Part shown: in pieces, positions 38,719 through 52,300 of the stretch
How the letters are laid out: each line of letters opens with the position of its first letter
How positions within the stretch are numbered: the stretch's first letter is position 1
Assembly (NCBI RefSeq): GCF_026212465.1
Contig: NC_080052.1
Coordinates: 30,468,326 to 30,532,325, forward strand
Length of the DNA: 64,000 nt
Reading direction: 5' to 3'
Origin: Amaranthus tricolor
Taxonomy: Eukaryota > Streptophyta > Magnoliopsida > Caryophyllales > Amaranthaceae
Notes under the pieces: model-generated
What the model saw: the letters and a program-made list of their open reading frames with translations, nothing else
What the model was told of the DNA's origin: nothing
The model's database searches: none
Translations under genes and position numbers: made by a program

Positions 38719-40375
38719 TAAGGGGATGGGTAAATTCATTATTTTTAAAATTGGTGATAATCAAATCCTTGTCACATGGTGAAAGAGTAAGTTTTCAACC
38801 ACTAAACCAACTCATAATTCTCAGGAGATTATATCTTAAATAAATATCAAGTATTCTTTAGAAAATTCTTATACCCATTTGAAATATTACTTCTTGGTGA
38901 ACAAGTATCATTTAAGTAATAATTTATTTTGATACTAAGAAAGAATGAGTAAACACGGTTATTCGAAGATAAATAATTCTAACTAATAAGCCCAAATCCT
39001 TGATCTTGGATTTTAAAAAAGTTGAATAAAGTCAAACTCCAAGGAGTTCTACTTCTTAAAATTATTTCTAATGACTTTTCCCTTTAATAAAAAATATTGC
39101 AAATGTCACAACTTCATATAATATGCATTATTCAATATGATGAATTCAACAATATTGAATAGTGTCTTAATCAATTGATTAATCTCATTGAATTTGGTTT
39201 TTCAATTTTGAATTGATCATTGTAAAATATTATTAGTCTCATCGTGTAAATTTTTAAGTGTCAGAATTATTGGTTGAGAACATAGTCTAAAACAATGCCG
39301 TATAAAGATTTTCAAATTTATCGAACATAAATTACCTATTACCTGTATTGTAAAGGTGTAAAAGATCACGTTTTAGGTTGTTTTAAGCAATATATTATGA
39401 TTTTGGCCGAAATTTAACGATACGATAATTGCATCACCCCCGTATTACCATATCCGTTTCCACAAGACCGTTACTGTACTTCTGCACCAGGGTTGAGAAG
39501 CATAAGACCTAGCTGAGTTGGGGAGAGTGAAGCATGGTAAGACCTTATATAGTCTAAGCCAAGCAGGCTGGTCTTAACATGGTACATGTCGAGTCTGACC
39601 TAACATGTCTTGCTTAAAGCCCGTAAAAAATCTATTCTCACCCCCCATCCATATAACAAAGACCCGTTAAAGTCTGACGCGTTTAAAACTTGCTTAAAAA
39701 TAGTCGGATCAAAGTCTCCAATAGGCTTCGATTGCTCGAACCATTGCCACTGCTAGTTAAATACATATTTAAGACCCATTATGGGGGATGAACCTGTATG
39801 AATCATCCTAGACATCAATAATGTACTTCCATAAAACAGCATGAGTTGATAGACCAAGTCTGATAATAATTGAATTTAATCCCATATTGAAATTAAATAC
39901 TGTTATGATATGTTGTATAAATGTAAAAAAGTAGACCAGAAAATTCAAAACATGCTTGTAGTCATACTGATGAGTTCACACATGACAAAGACAAAACAAA
40001 ACAACACAAGCTAAGATTTGAAAACTTACTCCCACTACTGCATTTCGTATTTTTATCCATCTCATCTAGTTTGCTAAAATTTTTCTAATACAAATAATTT
40101 CCACCACTTTCTTTAATTCGCATCCAGAGTTTTCTTCACTTTTTTAAAACATTTTTGTCTCATATACCCAACAAAAACTACTACTTAATATATATGCCGA
40201 ACCCTTTAGTAGCAAACTCAAGGCAACAGATGAATATATACATGTAAATATATGACTAATACATAAGCTCATATATGGCTGATATTAGTTCTAGGATCAA
40301 TCAAGAAAGGCACCATAGAACAAATTAAGCATTCATATATGCATAAAGACTGACATATTATAAACCTTCTATGAT
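38719..40375. repeat. duplicated intergenic block upstream of gene 4
   Basis: Continues the gene 2/gene 3 3'-flank duplication to about 39250, then matches 32880-33400 (AGCCAAGCAGGCTGG and others), the block upstream of gene 3. Near 39400-39480 a CG-containing phrase (GATACGATAATTGCATCACC) recalls another at 41890-41990 inside gene 4. No gene is seen. Confidence 0.55.
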
Positions 40376-43300
40376 ATGGACACTTCTGTTCTATTTCTGT
40401 CTTGTTTTTCTTTGTTCTTTTGTTCAGCTTCAGCCAATATCACAACCACTCAATTTCTTAAAGACCCAGATGAATTAATCTCTTCAAATTCCAATTTCAA
40501 GCTAGGGTTTTTCAGCCCTCCTAATTCGAGCAATCGCTATGTCGGAATCTGGTACAATAAGCTTGATTCTAATGTACTTAAAGTCATATGGATAGCCAAC
40601 AGGGAAAACCCACTTAACAACACTTCTGGGATGCTCAAAATATCAGAAAATGGAGATCTTCAGCTCATGAATGGACAAAATATCATATGGTCAACAAATA
40701 CTGCACATAATCAGAAGGTAAATAATTCAGTTGCTCAAATTCTTGATAATGGAGACCTTGTTTTACTAGCAAATATCAATGGTGTTCCCATTTGGGAGAG
40801 TTTTGATCATCCTATAGACTCGTTACTGTCGCGTATGACAGTAACTGTTACTGATCAAAACACGACCACATCGAGAAAACTTACATCTTGGAAGAGCTTC
40901 TCAGACCCTTCCACAGGGCGGTATAGTGCAGGAATTCGTCCTGCAGGTATACTTTCCGAAATTTTCATCTGGGATGGTAATAGTCCGTATTGGCGATCTG
41001 GACCTTGGAACGGTCATGTGTTTATTGGTGTACCTTCTATGTACTATTTTGCACTTTTCGATGGATTTCGTTTAGAAAATGATCATAAAGGTACCATAAG
41101 TTTATACTTCTCTACAGCAAGCCAAAATGCAACAGAACACTATGTTCTGACTCATGATGGATTATTGGAGCAGACTAATTGGGACAGTAACAGCAAAAAC
41201 TGGACTGTTATATGGAAATCTCGAGAATCTGACTGCGATGTGTATGGTAGGTGTGGTGAAAATGGGATTTGTAACTCGAAGAATTCGCCTATATGTAGTT
41301 GTTTAAGGGGGTTTGAACCAAGGAATGAGCGAGAATGGAGTGAAGAGAATTGGAGTAGTGGGTGCAGACGAAGAACATCGTTGCAGTGTAAGAGTATAGA
41401 AGGTGAAAGGGATGAGTTTTTAAGGTTAGGGAATATGAAAGTTCCTGATAATGCTGAGTGGTTGTTCTCACAAGATGAAGGGCATTGTAGAAGTCAGTGC
41501 TTAGGAAATTGTTCTTGTTTAGCTTATGCTTATTATTTAGGTATTGGGTGTATGGTGTGGAACAAAGGCTTGGTTGATTTGCAGGAATTCTCTTCTGTTG
41601 GTGTTGATCTTTTCGTTCGTGTGGCTTATTCCGAGCTAGGTAAGCACACATTAACTTCTCGTTGTACTATTTTATGAGGTGGTTCTGAGCATATGTACAA
41701 AGGGCCCGACTGCATAGTGATTGCTTTTGCTATAGTGTAATTACTTGTTTATAGGCCCAAAGTTTTGAAAACTTAAATGAGTAAACAAAGCCATAAAATT
41801 TATTGCATATTTTTGCTCAGCTGTCGTGTTTTATATCCATATTCAATTTAATATTAGGTTTCATTTTGGTCATAATTTTTCATAATAAGGCCGCATCACC
41901 GTATCGTGGTCATATTGTAAAGGGTTTTAGTTTACCGTGATCGGCTGCAAAATTATACGTATTGGCCGTGAAATCTATTTATCGTAGGACTTCATTTACT
42001 AACTTAAACTTTTCATTGACATGAATCTTCTTTTACATAGTCACAAAAACATACAAGTTCAAATCTAACCTGTATAAGTCGATGGTTGGAACTCCAAGAT
42101 ATATTAATCTCCAGATATGTTTTTACTTGTATGTGGAAGGACCAATTGTCAATTGAAATTGCTGATTTTGCAGAACAAAATAGTAGCAGATTGATAATTA
42201 TTTTACCAATCACATTGGTCTCTGGAGCAATTATATGTGCCCTTGTGCTGTACTGTTTATGGAGACGGATGCAAAGGCAGAATGGTATTAATATTTTCCT
42301 TTAATCCATTAGGTTTTTTCTGCATTTATAGATTTTTTATGATACTAATAAATAAAAGTGAATGTTTTTTTTTATCATGCAGAAACAACTGAAATCAGCA
42401 AGAACACACAATTACATAGCAAATCAGATTTTAGTGAATTGAAATTGCAAGATGTACTTTTGTTTAAATTTGAAGAGTTGATAGCTGCAACAAATAACTT
42501 TGATGATGATAATAAGCTGGGGCAAGGTGGTTTTGGTCCTGTATTCAAGGTAATGTTTAGTTATGTTTTTTAAATCCGATCACTATATTTTTAACTTAAA
42601 ATGTATTTTTATGATAAGAACTGACTTAAATGTATCGCTGAAATTGCTATTGATTGTGATATGTTGTAAAAAAAATGTCACTTTCCGTAAAATATGTTAA
42701 AAATTATTTTACAACAAATCTAAACGTTCAAACATGGGTAAATTAAAAGAAGCTTCATTTTAAACCAAAATTATAAAATGTTTTAATAAATTACCTGAGT
42801 CTAGTCTATACTTAAACATGTGCTTAATGATATTGGAGTAACAAAATAATATATAAATATTTGTTTTTAGGGAGATCTAAAAGATGGACAAGAAATCGCA
42901 GTTAAAAGACTTTCAAGAGCATCGGGACAAGGCCTACAAGAGTTTAAGAATGAAGTAGATGTCATCTCCAAACTCCAACATAGGAACCTTGTTAGATTAC
43001 TTGGTTGTTGTGTAGATGGGGAAGAAAAAATGTTGGTCTATGAATACATGCCCAATAAGAGTTTGGATGCATTTCTTTTTGGTAAGTTCCATATATTTTA
43101 AAGCCAATGAAAAAAGTTTTTAATTTTGGGAGAATTTACATATTGTTATTTTCTTCGATATAATGAGTTCATCAGATCCACAATCTCGACAATTTCTTGA
43201 CTGGAAGAAGCGCTTACATATTATCGAGGGTATATGTCGAGGTCTTTTGTACCTTCATAGAGATTCGAGATTAAAAATTATTCACAGAGATCTTAAAGTA

Positions 43301-46300
43301 AGCAATATTTTATTGGATGAAGATCTCAATCCCAAAATATCAGATTTCGGAATGGCAAGAATATTCGGGAGGAAAGAAGATCAATGCAACACTAGAAGGG
43401 TCGTTGGCACCTAGTAAGTATCTATCTATCACGACATTACTTCATGACCCTAATGCTATTTAATGGCTCCCACCTAGATGCAAGAGTAAAGCTTGAAAAT
43501 AAAAGTTAAAAGAATCGAAAATATATAAAGTAAATGTATATGAAAAAATATAATTTGATGAATGGGCTTGACTTTTGAGCTTATATAACTACATAGGCAA
43601 CTCTAGTAAAAACAAAACACGAGTATTTGCTTCTAAATAGACTACAACGTTTAAATCCCTATACAATATTTAGTTTGTATATCGTACTATTATTGAACCA
43701 CCGACTTTCTACTACTTTAGTAATATTTGAGTACATAATTCAACATCAAAGGGCCAAACATAAAAGGCCTAGAAGGGTTGGTGTTAGAATAAAAGAATAA
43801 TATTCTATTTTGAATATTATCCTTATTTAGCTTAGCTTATTATATCAAGTAAATATTTTAGTACAATTCGATTCCATGATTATAGCAGAACAAATCTCAT
43901 ATACATGGAAGGAATAGGAGCAGAATCCGCCCACAATCAAGGGCTTTTGACTGTACAAATACAATTGATTATTCAATAGTCAGGCAAGGAACATTGCTAA
44001 TTCTTACATGGTATCAGATTAAAGGTTCCGACCTTCGTTCTTCTCTCTAATATTCTTCTTTCTACTCTTCTGCTGCTAATTATGACTCCTTCTCCTAAAT
44101 TTCACCCGGCTTTGACAGTCACCAATGTCAAGTCTCTTATTCCTATTGAATTAGACACTGAAACTGGAATGTATCATTCATGGGCTGCTCTATTTAAAGT
44201 TCTTGTTCGAGTCCATGACGTCTATGAACACATCATACCACCTACAACAGCAGAGGCAATTGCCGCCTATGAAAAAATAAAATCCGATGACTTATCTCTT
44301 TGGAAACGTCTCGATGCGGTGGTACTACAATGGATTTATGGGACTATATCCAATAATCTTCTTCTTGCAATTCTCCTCAAGGATGACTCTGCTCAAGGGG
44401 CTTGGTCTCGTCTCGAGTCCATGTTCCAAGATAATAAAGCTTCACGTGCAACCCATCTTGAAGAAGAATTATCTGATATCAATTTTGAAAATTTCTCCTC
44501 CATTGATGCTTACTGCAATCATATCAAATCATTGGCGGATCGTCTCGCCGAGGTTGATGCTCCGATCCCAAACTGTCGTCTTGTTCTCAAACTCACCGGT
44601 GGTCTTCCCGAGGCATTTTCCGGCACCGTAGATTTTATTCAAAATCAAGAACCATTGCCTACGTTTGAAAGTTGTCGTTCACGTCTAAAACTTGCGGAGC
44701 GAACCATTAAAAATCGTCTGGCAAAAGAAGGTAAGGCCGGTACCGTTCCACAGGCTGCTCTTGTCACCTCCACCGCCGGCCACCAAGAACCTGCTGGAAA
44801 CAGAAACATTTCCGGAGGAGGGCATCAAAAATGGAAAATGGAAAATGGACATAGGTTCAATACTAGAAACTATAGAGGAAAGAAACCCAGCCCAAAATTT
44901 AATCCAAAATGGAAGCATATGCCGGCCCAAATGCAAAATGCTCCCAGCTGGCAGCAACATCCATGGGCTTCGTGGGCCCTGTGGATGTCACAATGGCCTG
45001 TTCCCCCTCCATGCCCATATCCTTCTTCTCCATGGGCTTCTAAAAATGCTACAGCTAATATGGGCCATAAAAATTCTGGATCCGGCATCCTCGGCCCACG
45101 CCCTCAAGCCTTCTCTGCAATAAGTCCCGCAAATTCCTACTCTCCAACTGATATTGAAGCGGCCATGCAAGCACTCTCTTTCTCTCATACGGATGGAAAT
45201 TACTACATGGATACCGGTGCAACATCTCATATGACTGCGGATCCAGGTATACTTTCTCCTTATTTTAATTCGAGCATTAAAAACAATAACATTGTTGTCG
45301 GTAACGGTCATTCTATTCCAATTGTTGGTCATGGAAGTACTACTTTACCCTCCCCATTTCCACCATTTACCTTAAATAATGTTTTGCATGCTCCAAAATT
45401 AATAAAAAAACCTTATTTCCGTTCGTCAATTCACCACTGACAATATGGTTTCCATTACATTTGATCCTTACGGGTTTTCTGTCAATGATTTACAGACGGG
45501 AATCACACTCCTGAGATGTAACAGTACCGGTGCCCTATATCCTTTGTTCTCTAGTAGTCAAGCCAACTCTCCAGTCAATCATACTTTTACTGCTCTCTCC
45601 CCTGAGCTATGGCATAATCGCTTAGGACATCCTGGAACTGCAGTTTTTAAATCTCTATGTAATAAAAATTTAATTGACTGTAATAAGGCTTGTAAATCTT
45701 ATTGTTCCTCTTGTTCTATTGGAAAACTTTCTAAATTACCTTTTTATGATTCTGTTTCGCACACTATTTTTCCATTTGATATTATTCATAGTGATCTTTG
45801 GACTTCTCCCATTACTAGTTCATCTGGGCATTGTTATTACGTTTTATTTCTTGATGATTATAGCAAATATCTATGGACATTTCCTATCTCTAAAAAATCT
45901 CAAGTAAAACATTTATTCAAATCTTTTTTCTCTCTTATCCATACTCAATTTGAACGAAAAATAAAGACTTTTCAATGTGACAATGGTACCGAATACATTA
46001 ATGGCACTTTTAAAGAATTTTTTGATCGTCATGGCATGTTATTCCGTCTTTCTTGTCCTCACTCCTCTCCCCAAAATGGCAAAGCAGAACGCCACATCAA
46101 ATCAATAAACAATATCATTCGGACCTTACTTGCACATGCTTCCTTGCCACTTTCTTTTTGGCATCATGCCTTAGAAATGGCCACTTACCTTCTAAACATT
46201 CTTCCGACCAAAATCTTAGGGTTTAAGTCTCCAACTCAAATCCTATATCAATGTGATCCAATTTACTCGGAAATACGTGTTTTTGGATGTTTATGTTTTC

Positions 46301-49300
46301 CTCTTTTTCCATCTACCACTATAAACAAATTGCAAGAAAGGTCCACCCCTTGTGTCTATCTTGGTCCCGCTAAAAATCATCGTGGCTCAAAGTGTTACAA
46401 TATGTCAAATGGTAAAATAATCATATGTCGCCATGTGAAATTTATTGAAACCGAATTTCCTTTTGCTAGAAACCACAAGCCAAATAAACAAGACTATAAT
46501 TTTCTAGACACTAATCCTATTCTACGTCATTTACCACACCAATACACCCCACATTCATCTGGCACTGTTAATGCTGAAACCGGCCCAATACCGCACGATT
46601 CAGCGTCCCCCAATAATGCTGGATCACCGACTCCAGGCCCAATACCTTCCTCTCCTACTGCTCCTCCCCAGCAGCCCAGTCCACCGTCTCCTACTTTGAT
46701 TCAAAGTGGGCCAGTTACCTCTTTCAACCCACAAAATACCAATTCATCCACATCCGCCAATTCATCTATCTCCTCCAATTCAAATTCCCATATTATGACT
46801 ACTAGAGCAAAGAATGGCATCTACAAACCAAACACAAAATTTTTTCATAATTTAGCCGCCATACATACACCTTCCATCTCTCCCATACCCAAGGACCCAG
46901 TTAGTGCTCTTCGTGACCCCAATTGGAAAAATGCGATGTTAGATGAATTTAATGCTCTAATTAAAAATAAAACATGGGAATTAGTACCTAGACCTAAAGA
47001 TGTGAATGTTATTCGATCTATGTGGATTTTTCGGCACAAAAAGAATTCTGATGGTTCTTTTGAGAAGCATAAAGCCCGTCTTGTAGGTAATGGGAAAACA
47101 CAACAACAAGGCATTGACTGTGATGAAACATTCAGTCCGGTTGTTAAACCGGCCACCATTCGCACCGTTCTTAGCATTGCTCTTTCCAAGTCATGGCCAA
47201 TACATCAGTTGGATGTCAAAAATGCTTTCTTACATGGTCATCTAAATGAAACAGTCTACATGCATCAACCTATGGGGTTTCGCGATAAAAGTCGCCCAGA
47301 TCACGTGTGCTTACTGAAGAAATCTCTTTATGGTCTAAAACAGGCTCCACGGGCTTGGTATCAGCGTTTTGCAGATTTTGTGACGACTATTGGTTTTTCT
47401 AACAGCAAATCTGATCACTCTTTGTTTATTTATAGACAGCAAAACGATATGGCTTATATCCTATTATATGTTGATGACATCATTCTTACATCCTCATCTG
47501 ATCATCTACGACAACATTTTATGACTCTTTTAGGTACAGAATTTGCTATGAAGGATCTTGGTCCCTTAAGTTACTTCTTGGGAATAGCTGTGACTCGTAC
47601 TAATAATAGTATGTTCTTATCTCAAAAGCAGTATGCTTCGGACATTATTTCTAGAGCTGGCATGTCTAATTGTAGTTCTTGCAAGACACCTGTTGACACA
47701 AAACCCAAACTTAGTGCCTCTACAGACTCTCCTTTTGTGGATCCTACTAAGTATCGTAGTCTTGCAGGCGCTTTACAATATCTTACTTTCACCAGACCTG
47801 ACATTTCATATGCAGTTCAGCAGGTTTGTCTTCACATGCATAATCCTAGGGTTGAACATATGAATGCTCTGAAACGTATTTTGCGTTACTTACAAGGCAC
47901 TCTATCCTTTGGTCTACACTTATATCCATCCTCATTTCATACCCTCATATCTTATTCTGATGCTGATTGGGGTGGGTGTCCAGATACTAGAAGATCAACA
48001 TCCGGTTATTGTGTATTTCTTGGAGATAATTTAGTTTCTTGGTCGTCAAAAAGACAACCCACGTTGTCTCGTTCTAGTGCCGAAGCTGAATATCGTGGAG
48101 TAGCTAATGTGGTATCTGATTCTTGCTGGATAAGAAACTTGTTACTTGAATTACATTGTCCTATACGGAAAGCTACCTTGGTCCATTGTGATAACGTGAG
48201 TGCTATTTACTTATCTGGAAATCCGGTACAACATCAACGCACCAAACACATTGAAATGGACATTCATTTTGTTCGTGAAAAAGTAGCCAAAGGTGAAGTA
48301 CGAGTTCTTCATGTTCCTTCTCGATATCAAATTGCAGATATCTTCACAAAAGGTCTACCCCGTGTACTATTTGATGATTTCCGGTCCAGTCTGAGCATTC
48401 GAGAACCTCCTGCTACAACTGCGGGGGTGTGTTAGAATAAAAGAATAATATTCTATTTTGAATATTATCCTTATTTAGCTTAGCTTATTATATCAAGTAA
48501 ATATTTTAGTACAATTCGATTCCATGATTATAGCAGAACAAATCTCATATACATGGAAGGAATAGGAGCAGAATCCGCCCACAATCAAGGGCTTTTGACT
48601 GTACAAATACAATTGATTATTCAATAGTCAGGCAAGGAACATTGCTAATTCTTACATGGTATCAGATTAAAGGTTCCGACCTTCGTTCTTCTCTCTAATA
48701 TTCTTCTTTCTACTCTTCTGCTGCTAATTATGACTCCTTCTCCTAAATTTCACCCGGCTTTGACAGTCACCAATGTCAAGTCTCTTATTCCTATTGAATT
48801 AGACACTGAAACTGGAATGTATCATTCATGGGCTGCTCTATTTAAAGTTCTTGTTCGAGTCCATGACGTCTATGAACACATCATACCACCTACAACAGCA
48901 GAGGCAATTGCCGCCTATGAAAAAATAAAATCCGATGACTTATCTCTTTGGAAACGTCTCGATGCGGTGGTACTACAATGGATTTATGGGACTATATCCA
49001 ATAATCTTCTTCTTGCAATTCTCCTCAAGGATGACTCTGCTCAAGGGGCTTGGTCTCGTCTCGAGTCCATGTTCCAAGATAATAAAGCTTCACGTGCAAC
49101 CCATCTTGAAGAAGAATTATCTGATATCAATTTTGAAAATTTCTCCTCCATTGATGCTTACTGCAATCATATCAAATCATTGGCGGATCGTCTCGCCGAG
49201 GTTGATGCTCCGATCCCAAACTGTCGTCTTGTTCTCAAACTCACCGGTGGTCTTCCCGAGGCATTTTCCGGCACCGTAGATTTTATTCAAAATCAAGAAC

Positions 49301-52300
49301 CATTGCCTACGTTTGAAAGTTGTCGTTCACGTCTAAAACTTGCGGAGCGAACCATTAAAAATCGTCTGGCAAAAGAAGGTAAGGCCGGTACCGTTCCACA
49401 GGCTGCTCTTGTCACCTCCACCGCCGGCCACCAAGAACCTGCTGGAAACAGAAACATTTCCGGAGGAGGGCATCAAAAATGGAAAATGGAAAATGGACAT
49501 AGGTTCAATACTAGAAACTATAGAGGAAAGAAACCCAGCCCAAAATTTAATCCAAAATGGAAGCATATGCCGGCCCAAATGCAAAATGCTCCCAGCTGGC
49601 AGCAACATCCATGGGCTTCGTGGGCCCTGTGGATGTCACAATGGCCTGTTCCCCCTCCATGCCCATATCCTTCTTCTCCATGGGCTTCTAAAAATGCTAC
49701 AGCTAATATGGGCCATAAAAATTCTGGATCCGGCATCCTCGGCCCACGCCCTCAAGCCTTCTCTGCAATAAGTCCCGCAAATTCCTACTCTCCAACTGAT
49801 ATTGAAGCGGCCATGCAAGCACTCTCTTTCTCTCATACGGATGGAAATTACTACATGGATACCGGTGCAACATCTCATATGACTGCGGATCCAGGTATAC
49901 TTTCTCCTTATTTTAATTCGAGCATTAAAAACAATAACATTGTTGTCGGTAACGGTCATTCTATTCCAATTGTTGGTCATGGAAGTACTACTTTACCCTC
50001 CCCATTTCCACCATTTACCTTAAATAATGTTTTGCATGCTCCAAAATTAATAAAAAAACCTTATTTCCGTTCGTCAATTCACCACTGACAATATGGTTTC
50101 CATTACATTTGATCCTTACGGGTTTTCTGTCAATGATTTACAGACGGGAATCACACTCCTGAGATGTAACAGTACCGGTGCCCTATATCCTTTGTTCTCT
50201 AGTAGTCAAGCCAACTCTCCAGTCAATCATACTTTTACTGCTCTCTCCCCTGAGCTATGGCATAATCGCTTAGGACATCCTGGAACTGCAGTTTTTAAAT
50301 CTCTATGTAATAAAAATTTAATTGACTGTAATAAGGCTTGTAAATCTTATTGTTCCTCTTGTTCTATTGGAAAACTTTCTAAATTACCTTTTTATGATTC
50401 TGTTTCGCACACTATTTTTCCATTTGATATTATTCATAGTGATCTTTGGACTTCTCCCATTACTAGTTCATCTGGGCATTGTTATTACGTTTTATTTCTT
50501 GATGATTATAGCAAATATCTATGGACATTTCCTATCTCTAAAAAATCTCAAGTAAAACATTTATTCAAATCTTTTTTCTCTCTTATCCATACTCAATTTG
50601 AACGAAAAATAAAGACTTTTCAATGTGACAATGGTACCGAATACATTAATGGCACTTTTAAAGAATTTTTTGATCGTCATGGCATGTTATTCCGTCTTTC
50701 TTGTCCTCACTCCTCTCCCCAAAATGGCAAAGCAGAACGCCACATCAAATCAATAAACAATATCATTCGGACCTTACTTGCACATGCTTCCTTGCCACTT
50801 TCTTTTTGGCATCATGCCTTAGAAATGGCCACTTACCTTCTAAACATTCTTCCGACCAAAATCTTAGGGTTTAAGTCTCCAACTCAAATCCTATATCAAT
50901 GTGATCCAATTTACTCGGAAATACGTGTTTTTGGATGTTTATGTTTTCCTCTTTTTCCATCTACCACTATAAACAAATTGCAAGAAAGGTCCACCCCTTG
51001 TGTCTATCTTGGTCCCGCTAAAAATCATCGTGGCTCAAAGTGTTACAATATGTCAAATGGTAAAATAATCATATGTCGCCATGTGAAATTTATTGAAACC
51101 GAATTTCCTTTTGCTAGAAACCACAAGCCAAATAAACAAGACTATAATTTTCTAGACACTAATCCTATTCTACGTCATTTACCACACCAATACACCCCAC
51201 ATTCATCTGGCACTGTTAATGCTGAAACCGGCCCAATACCGCACGATTCAGCGTCCCCCAATAATGCTGGATCACCGACTCCAGGCCCAATACCTTCCTC
51301 TCCTACTGCTCCTCCCCAGCAGCCCAGTCCACCGTCTCCTACTTTGATTCAAAGTGGGCCAGTTACCTCTTTCAACCCACAAAATACCAATTCATCCACA
51401 TCCGCCAATTCATCTATCTCCTCCAATTCAAATTCCCATATTATGACTACTAGAGCAAAGAATGGCATCTACAAACCAAACACAAAATTTTTTCATAATT
51501 TAGCCGCCATACATACACCTTCCATCTCTCCCATACCCAAGGACCCAGTTAGTGCTCTTCGTGACCCCAATTGGAAAAATGCGATGTTAGATGAATTTAA
51601 TGCTCTAATTAAAAATAAAACATGGGAATTAGTACCTAGACCTAAAGATGTGAATGTTATTCGATCTATGTGGATTTTTCGGCACAAAAAGAATTCTGAT
51701 GGTTCTTTTGAGAAGCATAAAGCCCGTCTTGTAGGTAATGGGAAAACACAACAACAAGGCATTGACTGTGATGAAACATTCAGTCCGGTTGTTAAACCGG
51801 CCACCATTCGCACCGTTCTTAGCATTGCTCTTTCCAAGTCATGGCCAATACATCAGTTGGATGTCAAAAATGCTTTCTTACATGGTCATCTAAATGAAAC
51901 AGTCTACATGCATCAACCTATGGGGTTTCGCGATAAAAGTCGCCCAGATCACGTGTGCTTACTGAAGAAATCTCTTTATGGTCTAAAACAGGCTCCACGG
52001 GCTTGGTATCAGCGTTTTGCAGATTTTGTGACGACTATTGGTTTTTCTAACAGCAAATCTGATCACTCTTTGTTTATTTATAGACAGCAAAACGATATGG
52101 CTTATATCCTATTATATGTTGATGACATCATTCTTACATCCTCATCTGATCATCTACGACAACATTTTATGACTCTTTTAGGTACAGAATTTGCTATGAA
52201 GGATCTTGGTCCCTTAAGTTACTTCTTGGGAATAGCTGTGACTCGTACTAATAATAGTATGTTCTTATCTCAAAAGCAGTATGCTTCGGACATTATTTCT

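Noticed and set aside
44685..45332. Minus-strand open frames overlapping copia gag
   Set aside because: They are antisense shadows of the gag frame, repeated identically in unit 2, and show no domain of their own.
45400..45445. Classic -1 ribosomal frameshift site (A-AAA-AAC) between gag and pol
   Set aside because: The heptamer is present in letters but not in the required codon phase. Reaching pol needs a +1 shift, so mutation is the simpler reading.
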